A DNA stretch of 64,000 bases from the NCBI GenBank assembly GCA_029962745.1, contig CM057157.1, forward strand, positions 8,758,584 through 8,822,583. The letters are read 5' to 3'. A model generated the notes under the pieces. It saw only the letters and a program-made list of their open reading frames with translations, made no database searches and was not told the origin of the DNA. This DNA is from Echinometra lucunter (taxonomy: Eukaryota; Echinodermata; Echinoidea; Camarodonta; Echinometridae). Shown here piece by piece: positions 19,892 to 31,702 of the stretch; positions within the stretch are counted from its first letter, which is position 1; each line of letters begins with the position of its first letter. The position numbers were made by a program, and so were the translations under genes.

Positions 19892-22155
19892 ATGTGAGGG
19901 TGGGTTGATGAATGTGAAGATGTATTTGGGTGAGAATAGGTGTTTGACACCATCATGTCGTGAGGTACAGCCCCGGGGCCACACCATCAAAAGAAGAGAA
20001 AAAGTATGAATGACGGGTAATTTGCAGCAATTTTTTCAGCAATTAGATTCAGTGTATAGTAACAATGCATAAGATCATCAATGATCAGGGAATTGTATGG
20101 GGGAGGGAGGGCGGGGGAGAAGAAGGGCGTTAATGTAGTGGTGGTACAGGTATCTGTAGGTAGGTAGGTATGGGAATTATCGGCGTTCATTCGTTAAGAA
20201 TATTAAGGCCTTTGACTTTTATTTATATGAGAAAGTGTATGCTCTTAGTAAAGTAATAGATTTTCAAATATATTTTTTGTATAGTTATATTCCATTAACA
20301 TGTTAATACATGTAATATTCTGCTTATGTTTTGTTTGGTTTCGCAGCACAGCAGCATTAATTTCTTTAAGTATACGATTTGATGTATACAACTTTGTGTT
20401 GATATAATATCGCTTTTATTGTTGATATGAAGTTTGTTCCCATTATAACATGCCTCTCTTCTGTTTCATTTTGTTTCGATGATAATGCTATAATGTATGG
20501 ATTCTATGTCAATAAATTTGTATGTGAATGTGAATTCGTACTTAGTACAATATTTCCGATCTTACCGTAATGTAATTCATTATTTGTAGGGGTTTTCATT
20601 GGTCTAGCAAAGGATAAGTTTTAAAGGACTCCTTTCTCCGGACTGAACAAGATCTACAGAGCTCCAGTTGAAAGCTGCATTTCCTCATAATCATTCGTAA
20701 AATAATACAGCGAAATAATACTGTCTTTGCTCGTATGGTTAAAACTAAGAAAACATGAAACTAATAGCGAGGTCGCATTACGTCATCTTTCTGTTTGATA
20801 ATTATGTTTAGGCCTGTTTTTAGCGACACTTATAACTCAGATTCTATCATGCTTTCATCCAAAACAGTTGAACAAAAATGGACATCAACTAACATTTTAG
20901 CAGCTTGTGTATTGTACAGGGGCAATCTTGTAAAACAATTAAACACAAAAGACAGCTCTGAAGTGTTTATTTCTATTTTTAAATCAGTTTTTATTCTTTT
21001 CTCTCATGAAACAAATTACAATCATGGTACATATTACAATCATCGTATATAACACAAACTGCAATTGTGATAATATTCTAAAGCAGTTTATAGATTCTCG
21101 TCTAACAAAAAGCTTCAAAAGAAATTGATATTACTTGAATATTGAAAAATTTCCATGAACGAAAACTGTGGATAAATTAAATGATATCCTTAATCATATG
21201 CTCTTAATTCTCAAACTGACAAGCGGTTTTTTTTTCTTCTTCTTCTTCTTACAAGATCAATTTTCATACCTCATAGTTGCAAACAGAAATTCATATTTCC
21301 AGAGATAAAAAATAACATAAATCTTACTGAGATAAACATATCCAGTTGTATAATCCAACAATTTTGTTTTATAATGTAGTAACTTATACTTCCTTTGTAC
21401 TGCTCTCCTGAGAAAGAGTTTTCTTTTTCATTTTTTGTTAAACATTGACATCGATCATTCTGGGTGTTGTTGGTTTTTTTTTTTACTCATTGTTTATTTG
21501 TCAAACGGCTCAACCCGGCTTTAGGAAAAAATAAAAATGATGACATCGACATTAATATCACCGCACGTGGTATTATTATTATGCTGACATTTGACATTAT
21601 ATTTATCCCCAGGCAAGGTTTTCGTTGTATATTATTCGTTAGAGAGGGTGGCATTATTTAGTGAATTACATATTTTTCGTGGAGAAAAATTGCTGCTACT
21701 AACCAGAAATAATACTGATGCACAACAGGTAATATTGATTTTATACGAAAGACTGGTAGGAGACCGAAGAAGGAGAAGACAGTGAAGAAAAGGAGAGGTA
21801 GAATGGAAGAAAATAATAGAATCTGGATGTTTTAATTTCATAAGAGAAGAATTTAAATAAGGATGAGATGGAAAGGGGGAAGAGGGAGAGAAAGCGAGAG
21901 AGAGAGAGAGAGAATGAGAGAGATATATATAGAAAAAAGAAGGAGAGAGAGAGAGAGAAAAAAGTGGCAAACTGGGACATGACAAAGCGGATAAGCATGA
22001 GGGACGGGGAGATGTGGAGAGAGACAGAGACTAAAAGACAAAGGCAGAAAGTGAATGTGAAAAGCGCGGTATATTGGATTAAATTTGGTGTGCGGACGTA
22101 CATGACGAAGGCGTATACTTTTATCGTTCCCGCCGAACGCGACTTCACGGGACGA
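19892..22155. other. Non-coding; GA-rich tract at 21880-21962
   Basis: No exon or RNA gene was recognised. Purine-rich, largely (GA)n DNA lies at about 21880-21962. The PolyS/PolyL ORFs on the minus strand there are artefacts. Confidence 0.5.
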
Positions 22156-22457
22156 TTAACTAAAGCGACCGTCTGTTAAACTATCGATCACTCTATACCA
22201 ATGATGCCTGCCAGAGGCACAACACCTATTTCCATATTTTTCTCCATGGACAACAATGTCTGGAGCATGAACTTGGACTTTTGAAATGACTTTCATCGAT
22301 TGACTCTTTCCTTCATATTTGACGGCATGGCAAATTGATTTTTCCTCGTTTGATGTGAACGTAATTGCAATACTGAAATGAGGTTCCCGAGTAAGCATTC
22401 GAGAAGAAACGATATTTATTCCTGACACTCTGCAGGAATTCGTCCTATCTTGACTGA
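22156..22457 (-). CDS. Possible Ig-like domain exon
   Basis: After a minus-strand acceptor (ctgtctttag) at 22458 the frame stays open to 22156. It reads SQDRTNSCRVSGINIVSSRM, then LTREPHFSIAITFTSNEEKS, ICHAVKYEGKSQSMKVISKV and QVHAPDI. The pattern I-T-F-T then C-H-A then K-V-Q-V-x-A-P resembles strands E to G of an immunoglobulin domain with its second cysteine. The first cysteine is too close for a complete domain, so an upstream exon would be needed, and none was found. The donor is uncertain. Confidence 0.35.
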
Positions 22458-22555
22458 CTAAAGACAGAACATAACAGACTTTACGTTCAAAGTATAGTAC
22501 TGGAAAAAACCCCAGTGTTTAACATCTTTAGCTGCGTTAGTTATTAGCAGTAACT

Positions 22556-22595
22556 ATGGAACATTGGAAGCTGTCGGCGCTACTTTTTATTCTGG
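22556..22595 (+). CDS. Candidate signal-peptide exon of the adhesion GPCR
   Basis: ATG at 22556 starts MEHWKLSALLFIL plus one base, followed by a strong donor (gtaagc) at 22596. Joined in phase to the exon at 54346 it gives MEHWKLSALLFILAATGC, a short but plausible secretory signal (K then the hydrophobic run LSALLFILAA). This would make intron 1 about 31.7 kb. No other exon was found between, but the link is only a phase-and-function fit. The exon could belong to another gene, or the receptor may start elsewhere. Confidence 0.45.
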
Positions 22596-23073
22596 GTAAG
22601 CTATTTATTTCGAATCTCGTATTACAATGCAATTTGTTGGATTACTTATTATACGTCTGCTTTGTTTTCCGTTTAGTATATGAATACAGGTATCGAGAAT
22701 TAATTACTGAAAACATATTTTTTCTTTTATAGAATTATTTTTTTCTAGTATCTTTCGATGCTAAATACATCTATTTATTGTATTAATGTTTTTCCTTTCT
22801 CTGAAACAGCTTTGCATGGGGTCTCGCAACCCTTTTTGTTTTCCCTCTAGAGATTTTTTTTGTTATGTATATTGTCGGAATGAATCAAAAATAAAAACGG
22901 TGCAGACGATACTTTTTGATGATCTGAAGAGAAAACATTATTTCATACACAATTACCAGGGATAAATCCACCTTACTGAAACATCGAGCACAATAAATTG
23001 AAACTATATGCTTGTATTCAAAGACCAAGTCTGAATGTTCCATTGTTGGGTGCCGCATACACCCAACAAATAT

Positions 23074-23466
23074 GGGTGTGTCATGGTGCAGTGGTTCTGT
23101 CACTTGACTCTCAATCAAAGGAATGCAGGTTCGAATCCCGACCTGCATGGCATGGACGTCTATTGGCAAGACATAAATGATATCCACGTAGGCCAAATAT
23201 TCTAATTTAGTAATGATAAGCTCCTCTAAACCACCAAACCAACCAACCACTCTCCGCCCAGGTGTCTTATGTTTCCATTAAAACACAAATGAAAGAAAGC
23301 AAAAAAAATAAAAAATAAAAAAATGCTGCTTTAGCGCTCATATGAATGGCAGCTCAGCTTCACCCGGTTTAATAATCTGAGAGTATATCTGTATTGTAAA
23401 TGCGCTATATGAACGGACCATATCATTTTTTATCATTGTTATTGTTGTTATTATTATTATTATTAT
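23074..23466 (+). mobile_element. tRNA-derived SINE
   Basis: A tRNA-like head (TCATGGTGCAGTGGTTCTGT as A box, GGTTCGAATCCC as B box) is followed by a body and the tail TAAATGCGCTATATGAACGG with (TTA)n. There is no complete tRNA fold, so it is a SINE rather than a tRNA gene. Confidence 0.75.
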
Positions 23467-24013
23467 GAGAAGGAGGAAACGAACAATGAGAAAGATTTGG
23501 AACGTTTTGGTCATTGATTGCTTTGAATGATTGTCCTTTTTACATCTTGATGAATGTTTAAGGGTGATGAAGCTACAAGGACGTATCTATAAAAAAGGAG
23601 GTGCAAAAGAATTTATTTCAAGACGCCAACACCTCTCCCTTCTGTCCTGAATAGTGAACAATATCTCAGTTCTCTTCTGCAAAAAGCAAAATTAACCCCC
23701 TAATTATGATATAAAATGTGTTTACTCCTATTTTCCCCTTCTGTTTGTAAAAGAGATCATATTGCAACATCGACGTTGAGGCCGACTGGTAACTAAAAAA
23801 AATCAAACAGGGATAGGATGGAGACGGAAGGAAGTTTTAATGAGGTTTTAATATTTCCCTTGTTTTGACAGATCAATTTAATAGATTTCTGTGCATAATG
23901 ATATTGATTTCTGCCAGCATGGCGACGTTCTACAAATGAAAGCATCTGCTGAAATATATTTTATAACACAAATAGTAGCAAAAGTAATTACGATGATAAA
24001 AAGAATCATAATA

Positions 24014-25765
24014 TAGGATTTCCCGGCCAAATTCGCAAGTTTGTCATTCAAATTCATTTATTTTGCATTCAAATTCAATTCAATTCAATTCAGTACTTTA
24101 TTGTCCATAAATGGAAATTTGATTTGTTTACATGCATAGCACAGGATTATGCAAACAGTCAAACCAAATAAACAAAATATTATAAACATAAGCAAAAGCA
24201 ACAACGAAAATACATACAAGGGAGCATCATGACTGACTGTCAAATACGTGAAACATGTATCAAATTATCACCCTGATTATTGTAGGTTTGTGTAACTGTA
24301 CAATTTCCCGAATGACAGACTATCAGCAGGAAAGGAGAAAATGAAAAGAAAGAAATAAGAGGAAGAGGAAAATTAGAAGAAGAAGGAGGAGGAGAAGAAG
24401 AAGGAGAAGAAGGAGAAGAAGGAGGAGAAGAAGAAGAAGCAGAAGAAGAAGAAGAGAAAGAAAGAGAAGGAGGAGAAGAAGAAGAAGAAGAAGAAGAAGA
24501 AGAAGAAGAAGAAGAAGGAGAAGAAGAGAAAGAAGATGCAGAAGAAGAAGAAGAAGAGAGGGAGAAAAAAATATATATGTTTACAGACTGGCAAACCAAC
24601 TTGAAGTAAATAAGCAAATATTCAGGTGTATCTCGGATTCAAATCCGTTTTCATATCTATAAAATTCTCTTTCGAATCTACATATTTCTCATGCAAATTC
24701 ATAAAAAAAGCTGCTTCTTTCACTATCTTGTCTTTCAATTAAGCGCAACACGAATTGCGGACCTTGTCATTCCAGCATTCTAATTCGTTTTTAGCATTCA
24801 ATTTAGCACGAGGGTTGATACAAAATGATTGTTTACACATTTTCATCGCTCATTCAATTTGTCTTTCCATGTTGGTGTTTTTCTTTTGTATTTTATGACA
24901 AATATATATATTTTTATTTAGCTAACAATCCGAATGGGAGTTATGTCATCCACTACGTTATTATGTCCCGTTCTTTTTCATTTCATAACCATAGACATTC
25001 AGATTTAATTGTAAATAAAACAAAGGCAAAAAAAGATTAATATATTGACATGACTGATAGTCTCAAGAGGTTTGTGAATTCTAAAATTGTCTCGTGTTTC
25101 CTCGTAACAAAAGAAAAGTTCTTGAAAACATAGAAGGATAATGTACACGTAATTGTGATTGGTGAGGGGACTCATGTCCAAATTTGTGAGCATAATTCCT
25201 TATTTAACTTGTAGTCAGAGGGGCGATTAGGGCTCCCTTCCCCCTTGTCCCAGGTAATATACGTGGCATAAAACGCAAGCGTCTAGCCCTGGTTTTCGCC
25301 CCTCTTTATACTGAATTTCTGACAGCGCCCCAAATGTACTGTCCTGAAGATACCGTTATTCCATTGGAAGAAATAGCAGAACAGATTTTATATTCGCATT
25401 ATTTATGATTGGAAATGTCAAATATTTATATGACCAACCAACCAACAAACTAACAAACAAACTAGAACACGTGTGATGCATTACTTTCCCTTAACTTGAA
25501 TGAACATATTGCGAATATGAATGCTCAGTGTTAATTTGAATACTGGAAATAACGCCTCGACAGGTGTCGGCGAATTTGAATGCCAGTTAAGCAGTTTTTT
25601 AATTGAATGATATATCTTTGAAGTCCTTCGATTAAAATGTTAAATAAAAAAAAATAAAACAGGAGAATTGAATGATAATCTACAAGGCAAAATCGATTTG
25701 GGCGAATTTGAATGCAAGAAAATGAATTCGAATCACAAACTTGCGAATTTGGCCGGGAAATCCTA
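24014..25765. mobile_element. 1.75-kb TIR element, ends TAGGATTTCCCGGCC
   Basis: The left end TAGGATTTCCCGGCCAAATT and the right end AATTTGGCCGGGAAATCCTA are inverse copies, with about 70 bp of pairing, flanked by TA at 24012 and 25766. The interior is rich in the phrase CATTCAAATTC and its inverse and contains a 210-bp purine tract (about 24360-24570). No transposase frame was recognised. Confidence 0.75.
24356..24570 (+). repeat. Purine-only GAA/GGA tract
   Basis: Almost uninterrupted A/G on the plus strand, mainly (GAA)n with GGA interruptions and a few GCA. PolyS and polyF ORFs on the minus strand are artefacts. Confidence 0.95.
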
Positions 25766-25769
25766 TAAT

Positions 25770-25943
25770 GATAATGATGGTGATGATGATGAAAATAGTA
25801 GTAATACTGATAATAATAATAATCATAATCATATTAATAATAATGATGGTGATTATAATGATAATAATAAGAGTAATGATAATAATAGTAGTAGTAGTAG
25901 CAGCAGCAGCAGCAGCAGTAGCAGCAGTAGCAGCAGTAGTAGT

Positions 25944-25984
<41 letters not shown>

Positions 25985-26045
25985 CAGCAGTAGTAGTAGT
26001 AGCAACAGCAGCAGCAGCAGTAGCAGCAGTAGCAGCAGTAGCAGT

Positions 26046-26077
<32 letters not shown>

Positions 26078-26094
26078 CAGCAGTAGTAGTAGTA

Positions 26095-26128
<34 letters not shown>

Positions 26129-26200
26129 TAATAATGATTATAATGATAATAATGATATTAATAATGATAATAATAATGACAATGTTGATAATAGTAATAC
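25770..26200 (+). repeat. Compound trinucleotide array: AAT/GAT flanks with an AGC/AGT core
   Basis: The core (about 25886-26097) is (AGC)n and (AGT)n. It is flanked by AAT/GAT repeats on both sides. All frames are open through the core (poly-Ser, poly-Val/Ala), and one 202-codon frame runs through it. With no start context, splice sites or homology outside the repeat, it is taken as a microsatellite. It directly abuts the right end of the 24.0-25.8 kb element. Confidence 0.9.
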
Positions 26201-26242
26201 CAATGACAAAAATAAAATAATCAAATCCGACATTTTTCTTCG

Positions 26243-26637
26243 ACATTTCCAATATCATGTCGATTGTTATAGATAATAATGTGTCTCAGTGTTTTTCATT
26301 AAGTATTTTTTTTCTATTTTGCTTTGCATGTAAACAAAACAGATATCCATTTCTGGACAATAAACGATGAACTGAACTGAATTTTCTCTGTCAAACCATC
26401 CATGCAAAGCAGATGTGGTAATGTGATTCCATGATCTTCCACATCACATCAAAATGTTTATTTGCACTCGCAGTGAATGATGGATCGGTGGTTTTGGCAG
26501 TACCTTTACTCTGACAACAAAGAATATGTGGTTATTCGCTGAAATTCATTAGTTTGCAATCGTTAAAACGAGGAATATATGGATTCTGAGGATATAAAAT
26601 ATGAATGAGATGCACATGCTATTGTGTATCAGCCATT
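26243..26637. repeat. Dispersed repeat B, copy 2
   Basis: Nearly identical to 18749-19125. It carries an extra segment around CAATAAACGATGAACTGAAC, which looks like an insertion in this copy or a deletion in the other. Confidence 0.9.
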
Positions 26638-26671
26638 CAGAAAATAGGACAGTAATCCTACGAGGGAGTAT

Positions 26672-27067
26672 AGAGCACCGAAGCGACGACGTCACAATTT
26701 TTTTTTGTTGAAATTTCAGAATTTCGGATACCATATCGATGGAGCAGGATGAAAAACATCCACAGCCCAAATTTTATGGGAATCGGCTCATGGGGACCCA
26801 ATATGAGGCCACATGATTGACATGAATGCCTAAATATCCCCATTGAAATCAGTGTAAATTGGCCTGGTTCTACTAATGAACCAGGCCAATTTACACTGAT
26901 TTCAGTGGGGATATTTAGGCATTCATGTGGCCATAACTTGGGCCACTGTGAACCGATTCACGTCAAATTTGGTGTGTGGAGGTCATCATGCTCTTCCGGA
27001 ATATAGTCATGAAAATGCTCAAAGGAAAAAAAAAAAAAAAATTTGATGACGTCACACTTCGGTACTA
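26672..27067. mobile_element. Foldback element with a long central hairpin
   Basis: Outer ends pair (GCACCGAAGCGACGACGTCA with TGACGTCACACTTCGGTAC, each next to an A/T run). The centre, 26822-26926, has 49-bp arms with one mismatch and a 7-base loop (ATGAATGCCTAAATATCCCC at the left edge). Confidence 0.8.
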
Positions 27068-27282
27068 TATATTGAAAAGGGAGAGACTTAGGACAAAATG
27101 GTTTTAATTTGGTTAATTTTGTCATTCCATGCTTGGAGAGGTGTTCACGAATACAGTAGGCTTCTTTGTCTATTTTTAAAAGCATTGAATAGGATGCCAT
27201 TTGAGTGAAAATAAACAATATAACCACCGGCACAATAACGTAAAGTTTGACAACATGAACTCATGATGTGTTTATTGAACAC

Positions 27283-27340
27283 AATAATAATAATAATAAT
27301 AATGATAATAATAATGATAATAATAATAATAATAATAATG

Positions 27341-27374
<34 letters not shown>

Positions 27375-27448
27375 TAATAATAATAATGATGATAATAATA
27401 ATAATAATGATAATAATAATAATGATAATAATAACAATAATATTAATG

Positions 27449-27483
<35 letters not shown>

Positions 27484-27546
27484 TAATAATAATAATAATA
27501 ATAATTAATAATAATAATAATAATAATAGTAGTAGTAATAATAATG

Positions 27547-27627
<81 letters not shown>

Positions 27628-27693
27628 GTAATGATAATAATAATAGTAGTAATAATAATGATAATAATATTATTAATAATAATAATAATAATA
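27283..27693. repeat. AAT/ATT microsatellite, about 410 bp
   Basis: Mostly (AAT)n with GAT, AGT and a block of (ATT)n at about 27552-27580, giving internal self-complementarity. Poly-N and poly-I ORFs are artefacts. It forms the tail of the SINE that follows on the minus strand. Confidence 0.95.
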
Positions 27694-27699
27694 TACGCA

Positions 27700-27932
27700 T
27701 ATCCACCTAATAAGGTGCTCAAGGCGCTCCCATTATTACCCCGGCTAAGCTAGGCTATTTTTTTCAGCGCTTACAGCTTTCAAGGAATTCCTTCCTGCCG
27801 GTACCCATTTACACCTGGGCCGAGTGTGGCAAATGTAGATTAGTGTCTTGCCAAAGGACATTAGTGCTGCGGCAGGGATTTGAACCCGTACCTTGTGGTT
27901 CAAAGCCCGGAGGCTTATCCACTGGACCACAA
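27700..27932 (-). mobile_element. tRNA-derived SINE
   Basis: Read on the minus strand, the head has an A box (TGGTCCAGTGGATAAGCC) and a B box (GGGTTCAAATCCC). The body contains GTGTAAATGGGTACCGGCAG and the 3' end AGGTGGATA runs into (ATT)n, a standard layout for these SINEs. Confidence 0.8.
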
Positions 27933-27939
27933 CAATATT

Positions 27940-28541
27940 GAACTACTAATACTGGGACAGACAGAGAGAAAGAGAGAAACAATCGGTATTACAAAAAAAA
28001 ATACATCAAAACGTTTCTTTTATGAGTCAGCGTTCAATCATATAAATAATGTCTCGTATCGGATCTTTCTTGACCATTCCGGAATGCAACATGTTATTTC
28101 ATGTTCCATATTACGAAACAGTTGCGTCCGATCTGTTACTCTTCGTCGAATTTTGGATAGAAAATTCCAATATGAGATAAATGTATCCAACTATAGCTTT
28201 TGGACGCTTTTCGCGAGGAACGTTAGAAAACAACAACAACAACATAAATGGTTAAATCAAAATGCTTCATGTAATGGATTAAGTTTGGATCCAAGATTCT
28301 GTTTAAAAAAAAAAGGGGGGGGGGTATTCAGAAAATCTAACAAGCATGGAAAAGTCGTCGTATTCTTATACCATTTCGGTTTATAAAAGGGACGAGGGGA
28401 GGGGGGCGGACTGGATGTACCCTAAATCCGCCACTAACGAATGAATTCTTGTGTATTTCAATGTCAAAGTCGGCAAGCACTTCTTCACCCTTCACTCTTA
28501 GAAATATATGCCAGTTAGAACCGTTTCCTTTGTCCCGTATT
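27940..28541. other. Unassigned; open frame to 28386
   Basis: A plus-strand frame starting in the SINE stays open to 28386. It is neither repetitive nor similar to anything I know, and begins in transposon sequence. A coding role is doubtful. Confidence 0.3.
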
Positions 28542-29412
28542 TAGAACCTCCGGAAAAAGGGTTCTATGAAGGGTTCTTTATATTTTTTAAGAACCCCAAA
28601 AGGTTCCTTGTACAACCAAAAATGGTTCTAAAGACCGCTTTATGGAACCCTTTGGAGAACCTTAATACGCTATTGATGGTTCTTTGAAGAACCTTTATAG
28701 GTTCCAAATATGGGATAAGAAAAGGTTCTAATCAACACAGTTTTTTTTATTCTTTTAAATGCAAGAAAGGAAAAACTGCCTTTACCCAAAAGCAGGCAAT
28801 GAAATACCCACGCTTTAAAATCATAACAATGTTTATACATGTATATACAATATACTTTTATTAATACTTTTAGCATATTTAAGACAATTCCTATACTAAG
28901 GTTAACAAAGAGAGAAACATCAGAAAAAGAACGCAAATGAAAGCAGGGCAGGTTAAAAAATAATGCGCTGTCTTTGTGTAAGACACATTTTCTCCATAGA
29001 AAAAATAATCAATTCGATTTCTAAAAGCGGGTAACAACTTAGTGATTGGGTTGTTTTCGTGCACTGGTAAATGTCTAGCTGAAGAACCAATGAATTTTAC
29101 ATAAGTTTTCGACCAAAACGTGCTGGCAATAATTGCCGGACATAATCATAGCATAGTTTATTAATGTGAATCCTATCTCTGATGAGCCTTCGTTTCGGAG
29201 GGAAAACCACGCTGAGAATACTGGAGTCGACTTTCAAAAAGGGGTAATAATAAACCCCGCTTTTGGCAATGTCTGGAGTGGATTCAGTAGTGAGCCCCAA
29301 AAAGTTCCGTGGTAGACCCCTTTAGAACCATATGGAGAACCTATATGGGCTAGTTATGGTTCATTGTAGAACCTTAAAAGGTTCCAAATGTGGGACAAGA
29401 AAATAATCAACA
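28542..29412. repeat. GGTTCT/AGAACC repeat element with direct terminal copies
   Basis: 28542-28748 is full of GGTTCT, AGAACC and GGTTCC in both orientations. 29318-29412 repeats its right part (GAACCTTTATAGGTTCCAAA at about 28690; GAACCTTAAAAGGTTCCAAA at about 29372), each followed by GGGAYAAGAAAA and AATCAACAC. The middle 570 bp lacks the motif. Confidence 0.6.
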
Positions 29413-29501
29413 CCTTTTTTTCCTGAGAGTGTGCCTGGGGGAGGGGGGACATTATTATGAGGATTAATATCTTACGAAAGGGTAGTTAGCACGTCCACTT
29501 G

Positions 29502-29568
29502 GTTTCGAACCCGGGTACTCTAAGTTACGAGATCACTACTCTACCACTAAGTCAGCGCTTCTCCTCCT
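29502..29568 (-). mobile_element. tRNA-like SINE fragment
   Basis: On the minus strand TGACTTAGTGGTAGAGTAG (A box) and GGGTTCGAAACC (B box) are spaced as in a tRNA, but the acceptor stem does not pair. The same family is seen at 34800-34862. Confidence 0.55.
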
Positions 29569-30782
29569 GAGTTTCGTCCGACAAGAAGGCTGTTGTTGTT
29601 ACCATGGAAATAGCTAACGTCAAGAGCAAGTTCAAGCCTAATTATTATAATGTGCGATGATGCATAGATATTATAGAGAGAATAACAATATATACAAAAC
29701 TAATCTATGATAAAATATCCCTTCGTTTCGGCTTAATTTCAAAAGTCTAATTAACTTTCTTTCGTTACGATATTGAAGAGTGGACCTATAGAGTGTTGAC
29801 TGCATATTATCGACCAGCAGGCTGAAGTAAAACCCGAAAGAAAAAAGTGCGAATATATGACGTATAAGGAGGGAATGAAAAGTGCCATTTCAAGTTTTGT
29901 AATCTCTCAATGCGCGGCCATTATGCTGGAATCGTTCAAAATCCGAAAACTGAAGATGCGAATAATGGCTATAAAGAAAGAGTGAGGAGCTCCGATTCTG
30001 CAAATTCCACTGAGACCCCTCAGAAATATCTTCATTGAGTTATAGAAAATAAATAATAATAGAAAATAAATTCTGCTTAAAATTGTCCAAGATTGTACAT
30101 GCTCTTTCCATTTTAAGATTGACAAGCCACGAGACACGAAAATTTTAAAGCACGTTTATACAGTCGACGCTTTTTGATATGAAATTTTATTTCGCCATTT
30201 TAAAATTGTGTCTTCAGAATAATAACAGTGTTGATAAAGCACCAAATGTCCTGGCATCGTTTCTCGCAAATCCGTATCAATATAAGTACACTTTGTGTGT
30301 TGTTTGTGCAATATTCCAAGTATAACAATGCTGTTAATTTCATTTAGCAGAAGGCAACGCTCAACCAGGGGAAGTTATATATCCCTGGCTCAGCTATATT
30401 GGATCGCTAAATCACAGAGCGATTTCATGATTTTAAAAAAATAATAAGTGTTTATTATATCTGCGTCACTGTCTGGTGCAGCAGGATATCAATATGGCAT
30501 TGAAACGAGAAGAGACAATCGAATTGCATGAGATCAATATGAATGTGATACGTAACGCTATGTGTTTTAGCTAATGATATTACAATTTCGCCACATGAGT
30601 ATGAAGAATAATGGTGCCTCACATTAACATGGTTCTTGCCTTATGAAAAAGTGAAATTATTATCCCTGGTTTATCATCCAGTGAACTTTCAACACAAAAA
30701 ATGGTTACAATTTCGTCAACATTTTGTCTGCTGGTTTCTGTTGTTTTTATTCTATTTGTAAAAACCTGAACTAAAACTTCAA
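29569..30782. other. Nothing recognised
   Basis: AT-rich DNA, no exon, RNA or repeat identified. The minus-strand ORF 29907-30137 has no supporting features. Confidence 0.4.
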
Positions 30783-30993
30783 TCATGGGCGTCAATCGGG
30801 GGGGGGGGGGGGGCAGGTCCTCCCAAAGTTTTAAAGGTTGGGGACATAATGGGGTTTGTCCTCCCAGATTTTAAGCTGAGGAACATTTCTTTAGGCTTGT
30901 CAGCAATTTTTTTGGTGTATTCCCCCCCCCAAAAAAAAATTAACTAAGGACCCTTTTTTTTAATAGAGTGTTCCTCAAAAATTGATGCCCCTG
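30783..30993. mobile_element. Short inverted-repeat element with G and C runs
   Basis: Starts GGGCGTCAAT followed by a G-run and ends ATTGATGCCCCTG; a C-run near 30923 pairs with the G-run. Same general style as the hAT-like MITEs in this window. Confidence 0.45.
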
Positions 30994-31115
30994 ACTTGAG
31001 CGTGAAGTGGATGAAAGGAATAGGGTGCTTAGATTTCCCTGATAGTAAATAGTTCTACGATTGACATGGTTAAAAAGAGCCCTAATCGATATGTACGTTG
31101 ATTCTGCTTAGGCTA

Positions 31116-31439
31116 CAGTGGCGTATCTACGAGGGGCCGGGGCAAGTGTTCCTGGCGGCACTTTGAGAAGGGCGGAGAAAACGCAAGAGAGAAAAAGGAA
31201 AGAAGGAAAATGAAGAAAAATCATATTTTAATGAATTTTGCGCGCGCCCCCCTCTATTCGCAGGGTAAATGCATCAGAACTAGAGTTTTTTAGGGTTTAA
31301 AAGTGCAAACATTTTCTAAAGCTCGGTCGCTTTGCTCCCTCGCATGATCATTTCCTCTCAGGATCTCTACCCGCACTCGGGAGGGGATGCGCAACTTCAT
31401 TGTTTGCCCCGGGCGCCATAATACATAGATACGCCACTG
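31116..31439. mobile_element. hAT-like MITE, ends CAGTGGCGTATCTA
   Basis: Inverted ends CAGTGGCGTATCTA (31116) and TAGATACGCCACTG (31439). The GC-rich interior has no coding capacity. Flanking 8-bp duplication not evident. Confidence 0.65.
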
Positions 31440-31702
31440 GCAATCTTATAATAAAACCATTTCGTCACACGTATATAAATTATCATGCTGCATCGCATTG
31501 ACATTGACCATGACTTTTCATGAAGAGGGTGAAATATTATTTCTAGTATAATTATCAAAAGTTCATCGCAATATGTGATTATGTGCGAATTTCGTCAACA
31601 TGATGTAATGGAAAAGAGATAACCATGTCATGTACAATTCCGTTTCTCTTGATGACAAAGAGTAACCTTCACCCCAATATGTTTGCCTATATTATATTAT
31701 GC

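Noticed and set aside
22998..23180. 60-codon ORF MKLYACIQRP
   Set aside because: Runs into the tRNA-SINE head; no supporting signals.
25668..26276. 202-codon polyserine ORF and the antisense poly-A/I ORF
   Set aside because: Produced by AGC/AGT and AAT microsatellites; no splice context or non-repeat domain.
28542..28748. CRISPR-like regular short repeats of GGTTCT
   Set aside because: Spacing is irregular, both orientations are mixed, and the DNA is eukaryotic.
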